Shown here: piece by piece, positions 59,450 through 64,000 of the stretch | How positions within the stretch are numbered: position 1 is the stretch's first letter | Layout: each line of letters starts with the position of its first letter | Translations under genes and position numbers: made by a program | Notes under the pieces: generated by a model | What the model was told of the DNA's origin: nothing | The model's input: only the letters and a program-made list of their open reading frames with translations | Databases searched by the model: none | Assembly (NCBI GenBank): GCA_963281255.1 | Contig: OY725493.1 | Location: 2,511,857 to 2,575,856 of the forward strand | DNA from: Aphrocallistes beatrix | Taxonomy: Eukaryota; Porifera; Hexactinellida; Sceptrulophora; Aphrocallistidae | DNA length: 64,000 bases | Direction of reading: 5' to 3'

Positions 59450-60478
59450 AAGTCCATTGCACATGCGCAATCGTCACATTCCGCATGATCAATTGACATT
59501 ACGCATAGTCAGTTGGACACATATGCTATCGTCATTTTGGTCATGTACAGTTTTGACAGTGTATTTTCAATCGATATATATAGTCATTAAAAACTTCTGA
59601 CCTATAATACTTCAGATTTATTTTGCTTCTTTTGAATGGCAGAAGTTTTCAAACATTTCATTTTCTCCAAAGAAACGAAAAGCGTCTGATATTGATATCA
59701 ACTTTCTTCGCTTCACGTTGACCAATTTATAACCGAAGACTTTAACCTTGTTCCAGCAAACAAGGCTGGATTCGGTTAACCGGCTAGCCGGTTAACCGCC
59801 ACTAGAGCATTAGTCGATCCAAAAAAAGGATCTAGATCCAGATCCCGATCCTAACTTATAAAAGGATCTTCGATCCGATCACGATCCCCAAAAGATCCTT
59901 TCAATAATAGTCAGAGGACTATCATTTTTAGTACAGCTCCTGGAAGGAGATGCCTTATGGCATGGACGGCGTGCAATGTCCGTCCGTCTGCAGCAGCCTA
60001 GGGCGTACCTAGTACTTAAGTTAGTATTCAAACCATAAACACATTAAAAAATATATATATTGCTTTTCGACGGAGATTCATGAATTTTACTTCTAAAAAT
60101 TTGATAATATATTATAATTTCGTTTGATATTGGAGATACAGTTGGGGATGATATTGCTAGTGAGTTCCATATCTCCTCTTTTTTTTGAGTCACGTAATCT
60201 TTTATGTTGTTGTGCCCTAAAACCGAAAGTGTTCCATGCCAAAAAAACAGTACCGCCACCTTTTGGCCGGTGATTTGAGAGAATTTTTCCGTATTACTTC
60301 ACGGGGCATTGCCTTTTGTCATTTTTTACATTCTAGAATAAAATGGAAGGTTTTAGAGTATAATAGAAACAAAAAAATTGCCTCTGTTTCTAGGAATTAT
60401 AGCAAGAAGAATGCCTATTTCAGTATTTAAAATTGGTCATGCGCGCAATGTGACGATTGCGCATGGGGAAAGGACTTT
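59450..60478. mobile_element. Deleted KDZ relative (copy C)
   Basis: The ends GTATTAAAAAGTCC and complement carry TGCACATGCGCAATCGTCAC-like palindromic motifs. Near the left end ATGGCAGAAG begins a transposase-like N-terminus with PKKRK after a frameshift. Near the right end, on the minus strand, the small domain of the second KDZ gene is recognisable (FFWHGTLSVLG against FTWEGGLSIMG in copy A). The middle is lost. No clear target duplication. Confidence 0.7.
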
Positions 60479-60520
60479 TTAATACATGCGAACATTATCT
60501 TGCATATGATAAAATGCCAA

Positions 60521-61586
60521 CCCATAGCCTACTCTAATAATGCCACACAGTAGACTGAAAATTATGGACTAGGGATGAAGTAGTAGCCGAATGGATTAAT
60601 ACACGATTAGCCTAAAATCGTTAATCATGCAGAATAGGCATTAAGAATGTATTACCAGCATATATAAACATGGTATCAAAGTACATATATCCGTTGGAAA
60701 AATTTCGATTAGTCATCATATCATTGCGCAACAGGTCATTCTAAGGACAATTTTAGCGATTTTCTAAGTTGTTTTAACCCTATTTCTAAATGGTATTAAG
60801 GTGTGACTTTGTGTAGAACCAAGATTGGTACGAGTTGATTTGGAAAATTTAGAATTTTTGAATGGAATGTTATTACATTCCTGCGTTGCTATGGTAAAGC
60901 ATTTTGGTCAGTTTGGGCCATTTCGTGCAAACTGTAGTAACTAGATCTTCAAATTTGATCGTGTTTGATAGGCAATGGACTACTTCCTATTAGGTGATAA
61001 TACAACTTGACTTCTAAATTCAACGAGTTTTGAGTTATGGGTTGATTTTAAGAATGTGACCGAAACACTAAATTGTCTCATAGCTCTATAGTCTGAATTT
61101 AGTTTAACTTGTATTATTACCTAATAGGAAGTAGTCAATTGCCTATCAAATACGATCAAATTTGAAGACCTAGTTCACAGTTTGCAGGATATGGCTCAAA
61201 CTGATCAAAATGCTTTACCATAGCAACATAGGAATGTAACAACATTCCATTGAAAAATTTTAATTTTTCAAATCAACTCGTACTAATCTTAGTTACACAA
61301 AAAAATTATACCCTAATTAATTAATTAATACCATTTAGAAATAGGCTTAAAACAGCTTAGAAAATTGCCAAAATTGTCCTTAGAATGACCTGTTGCGCAA
61401 TGATATGATGACTAATCGAAATTTTGACAACGGATATATGTACTTTGATGCCATGTTTATATATGCTGGTAATACATTCTTAATGCCTATCCTACATGGT
61501 GAACGATTTTAGGCTAATCGTGTATTAATCCATTAAGCTATTACCGCATCCTTGGTTATTTACTGTGAGGAATTATTAGAGTAGGC
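60521..61586. repeat. Foldback family R2, full two-armed copy
   Basis: The arm 60521-60800 is the complement of 61330-61586, around a palindromic core (60800-61310). Outer end AGAGTAGGCTATGG. Its right end is split by the hAT MITE at 61587; the last TATGG is at 62053-62057. Confidence 0.85.
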
Positions 61587-62044
61587 CAGTGGTTCTCAAC
61601 CGGGGTGCCGCGGCACCCAGGAGTGCCATTTGCTTCCTCTAGGGGTGCCGCAGGCCTTACGACACTTACATACTGCTTTATTTTTTTTCTATTGATACCA
61701 TTGTCAATGTTGAATTTGATGATTGTCCTCTGACAATCCTCTGGAATAATTTATTACACAATATTCACAATAATTTCCTAGTTTATTAATTAGTTATTCT
61801 ATAATAAAGTCGTAATAATTCAAATCAATCTCCATTTTTACTATCATTTGTTCATTGGCCTGCCCCTAAGTTGAAGTTGAACTAATTTAAGTCGAACTAA
61901 GGTGAAGTCGAACCCTAAGTTGAAATTGAAAAATTGAAGTTGAATTGAAAGAAGTTGAACGAAGTTGAAACTAAGTTGAACCCTAAGCTGAAAGGTTTAA
62001 GTTTAGAAAGGGTGCCGCGAGAAGAAAAAGGTTGAGAAACACTG
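61587..62044. mobile_element. hAT-type MITE (458 bp) in the R2 end
   Basis: Ends CAGTGGTTCTCAACC and CAGTGTTTCTCAACC (complement). GAGTAGGC is duplicated at 61579-61586 and 62045-62052 (8 bp, perfect). The interior has AAGTTGAA-rich repeats. Confidence 0.95.
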
Positions 62045-62106
62045 GAGTAGGCTATGGCCAACCCAACTCTGATCTTCAAAAAGATTTTTTCAAATTACAT
62101 AAAAAG

Positions 62107-62179
62107 CACCTCCGACGGGATTCGAACCCGCAACCCCCGGCTTAGGAGGCCGATGCCATATCCATTAGGCTACGGAGGC
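62107..62179 (-). tRNA. tRNA-Arg (anticodon CCT)
   Basis: A minus-strand cloverleaf of 73 nt: acceptor GCCTCCG pairing with CGGAGGT, D arm AGCCTAATGGATATGGC, anticodon loop CTCCTAA, T arm GCGGGTTCGAATCCCGT. No intron. A five-T pol III terminator follows. B box GGTTCGAAT is present. Confidence 0.95.
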
Positions 62180-62249
62180 TTAAATTTTATGTTGAGTATT
62201 TGCTGTTTATATATAACATTAATTTAGGGAGCAGAAGAACAAAAAGTAA

Positions 62250-62266
62250 CGGACCTGGGTGGGCTC

Positions 62267-62306
<40 letters not shown>

Positions 62307-62323
62307 AATTGCGCCACAAATCC
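62250..62323 (-). tRNA. tRNA-Asn (anticodon GTT)
   Basis: A minus-strand cloverleaf of 74 nt: acceptor GGATTTG with CAGGTCC, D arm GGCGCAATTGGTTAGCGC, anticodon loop CTGTTAA within GTTCGG...CCGAA, T arm GGTGGTTCGAGCCCACC. A T-run follows. It lies 70 bp upstream of the tRNA-Arg on the same strand. Confidence 0.96.
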
Positions 62324-62466
62324 TTAAAATTTTAATCGTCTATAAACAATTTATAAAAAGGCTTCGTGTATTTGCGTAGAATGGCTAATGAATATATTTG
62401 GTGTCTTTAGTTGCAGTAGATTTTCTGATGGGGACACAACATCTAGTTGCATATACTGAAAAATAG

Positions 62467-63577
62467 AGTGAGCATGCTTCGCAATTTTCCCCTGATGATG
62501 TGTACAATGGAGACGAGACCGGTTTATTCTACAAGTGCCTCCCAGACAAGATGTTTTTAATGAAAGGAGAAACTTGCAACGGAGGAAAGCAAAGCAAGGA
62601 ACGATTAACCGTTCTTGTTGCAGTTAACATGTCAGGGAAGGAGAAGCTTCCGCTCCTAGTTATTGGAAAATATTTGAAACCTAGGTGTTTCAAAGGTGTC
62701 CAGACTATTCCAGTACAGTACGAAGCTAACAAAAAAGCTTGGATGCTGTCACATATCTTCACTTCGTGGCTTACCAAGTTGGACAAGAAATTTATGCAGG
62801 AAGGAAGAAAAGTAGCGATGATAGTTGATAACTGTCCATCCCATCCTAATATTCAATCACAACTCAACGCTACGAAATTAGTATTTTTGCCTCCTAATAC
62901 GACATCTACACTCCAACCATGTGAGCAGGGCATTATTCAAAATTTGAAGGTTCACTACAGGCATATGCTGCTGCAAAAAATGGTCTTCGCAGTCGATAAC
63001 AAGGAAAAATTTTCAGTTAATGTCCTAGAAGCCTTACGAATCTTGAAATCCGCATGGTGCAAAGTAACACCCCAAATGATTGCTAATTGCTTCCGGCATA
63101 CAGGCTTCTTAGTGCCTAATGTTGATGAGGAATTTGAGATTGAAGTCCGTGAAGGAGGTTCAGACAGTGGAATCCAGGAAGATGAAATTCTTAGAATACT
63201 ACCACAAGGGGTTACGTTCGCAGATTACCTCTCTGTGGATGATGGAATAATCCCTACAGGTGTTATGACAGATCATAGTATTCTATATACTAGTATATAG
63301 AATGCTATGGACAGATGATGACATAGTCGAAGCCTTCACCAATGCTGGTGGAGAGCCAACCTTAGATGAATTTGAAGAGGATGACACACCATTTCCACTT
63401 GAGGTACCAACCTCTTGTGAAGCTCTAAAAGCATTGAAATTAGTTCAGCGTTACTTCGAATCACAAAAGCATTCTGAGGATAGTCTTGACCTTGTTCGCC
63501 AATTAGAAGATAATTTAACTAGTCTTCTCATTGAGTCTAAAAGGCAGAGTAGTATTACCGACTTCTTTCCAGACTAG
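62467..63577 (+). pseudogene. Pogo/Tigger-type transposase remnant (DDE_1), N-terminus missing, interrupted
   Basis: The frame opens after a TAG at 62464 with SPDDVYNGDETGLFYK, the first catalytic D. KERLTVLVAVNMSGKEKLPLLV and the second acidic site (VDNCPSHP) follow, then STLQPCEQGIIQNLK, where pogo-type enzymes usually have D instead of E. The usual N-terminal helix-turn-helix and CENP-B domains (~170 residues) are absent. The frame stops at 63300 because of an insertion (63274-63309). The C-terminal part resumes at 63302-63577 (EALKALKLVQRYF) in the next frame. Without that insertion the frame would be open to the end. No terminal repeats were identified around it. Confidence 0.85.
63274..63309. 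mobile_element. 36-bp palindromic insertion with 7-bp target duplication
   Basis: CATAGTATTCTATATACTAG and its near-perfect complement lie head to head, flanked by GACAGAT at 63267-63273 and 63310-63316. Both the termini and the duplication length match the element at 1066-2639. Confidence 0.85.
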
Positions 63578-63698
63578 TGTTCTTCGAGTATTTCCTTACT
63601 AAATATTGTATGACTTGGTGTGTGCCTACGAGCACTTTGAATATGGTACGTAGTATGTACGTAGATAGATACTAGACAGATATTTCTCAATGAAAATA

Positions 63699-63903
63699 CA
63701 GTCGAATCTCGTTAATACAACATAGATAATGAGTTCTCTATTTAACAAGTACAATTTCATACTCTCACGTAGTTATCACTATGTATATTAAGTATTTTGG
63801 ACAAATGTGGCTATGTACGTACGTACTTCGGTTAATACGTACTCCGGATAAGGAGTACAAATCTCCACGGTCCCTTGGTGTACGTGTTAACGAGAGTCGA
63901 CTG
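63699..63903. mobile_element. Pogo/Tigger-type MITE (205 bp)
   Basis: Ends CAGTCGAATCTCGTTAATAC and CAGTCGACTCTCGTTAACAC (complement), flanked by TA. Confidence 0.85.
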
Positions 63904-64000
63904 TATTTACAATTTCATTTATGCATTCATGTCCATGATAACGGATTCCAGTCAATTCGTACATATAACAACTCCTTATAATAAAATGTACTGAGAGCAT

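Overview
The window is a piece of an AT-rich animal (metazoan) nuclear genome. It carries a multi-exon gene for a seven-PDZ GRIP-type scaffold, an ankyrin/SOCS-box (ASB-type) gene with a GT-AG intron, nuclear tRNA genes, and DNA transposons typical of non-model invertebrates (hAT, pogo/Tigger, KDZ). Coding exons are clearly GC-richer than the surrounding DNA. The sequence does not let me name the phylum or species.

Layout. 1-6.6 kb: no host gene; a 1.57 kb inverted-repeat element with a 7-bp target duplication, a decayed Ty3/gypsy-like retroelement on the minus strand, and small hAT-type MITEs. 6.8-12.2 kb: a nearly complete KDZ-type DNA transposon. It has a seven-exon transposase on the plus strand and a convergent Ulp1-protease/PHD gene on the minus strand, and its terminal repeats contain GCGCATGCGC palindromes. 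12.4-15.9 kb: a short dispersed repeat, a hAT MITE and a hAT element with 8-bp target duplications and a transposase broken only near its C-terminus. 16-21.6 kb: a mosaic of inverted and direct repeats without genes. 22.8-24.5 kb: a two-exon ASB-type gene. 25-28.1 kb: repeats and a large palindromic pogo-like element. 28.3-29.05 kb: a single-exon coiled-coil protein. 29.4-32 kb: repeats and a broken repetitive gene.

33.0-45.8 kb (possibly to 49.2 kb): the GRIP-like gene on the minus strand. Seventeen exons join in frame and encode seven PDZ domains. Two intronless genes lie inside its introns on the same strand: NCBP1 (nuclear cap-binding protein CBP80) between the two halves of PDZ3, and SHPK (sedoheptulokinase) between the two halves of PDZ5. 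46.8-49 kb: repeats. 49.3-52.5 kb: nothing convincing. 52.5-57.1 kb: a palindromic relative of the KDZ element carrying LINE 3' parts in both arms. 57.8-59.2 kb: another palindrome with an insertion. 59.4-60.5 kb: a deleted KDZ relative. 60.5-62.05 kb: a foldback repeat with a hAT MITE in its end. 62.1-62.3 kb: two tRNA genes. 62.47-63.58 kb: a pogo/Tigger transposase remnant interrupted by a 36-bp palindromic insertion.

All exon joins were derived by hand from splice signals, reading-frame phase and recalled family sequence. No alignment or database search was run.
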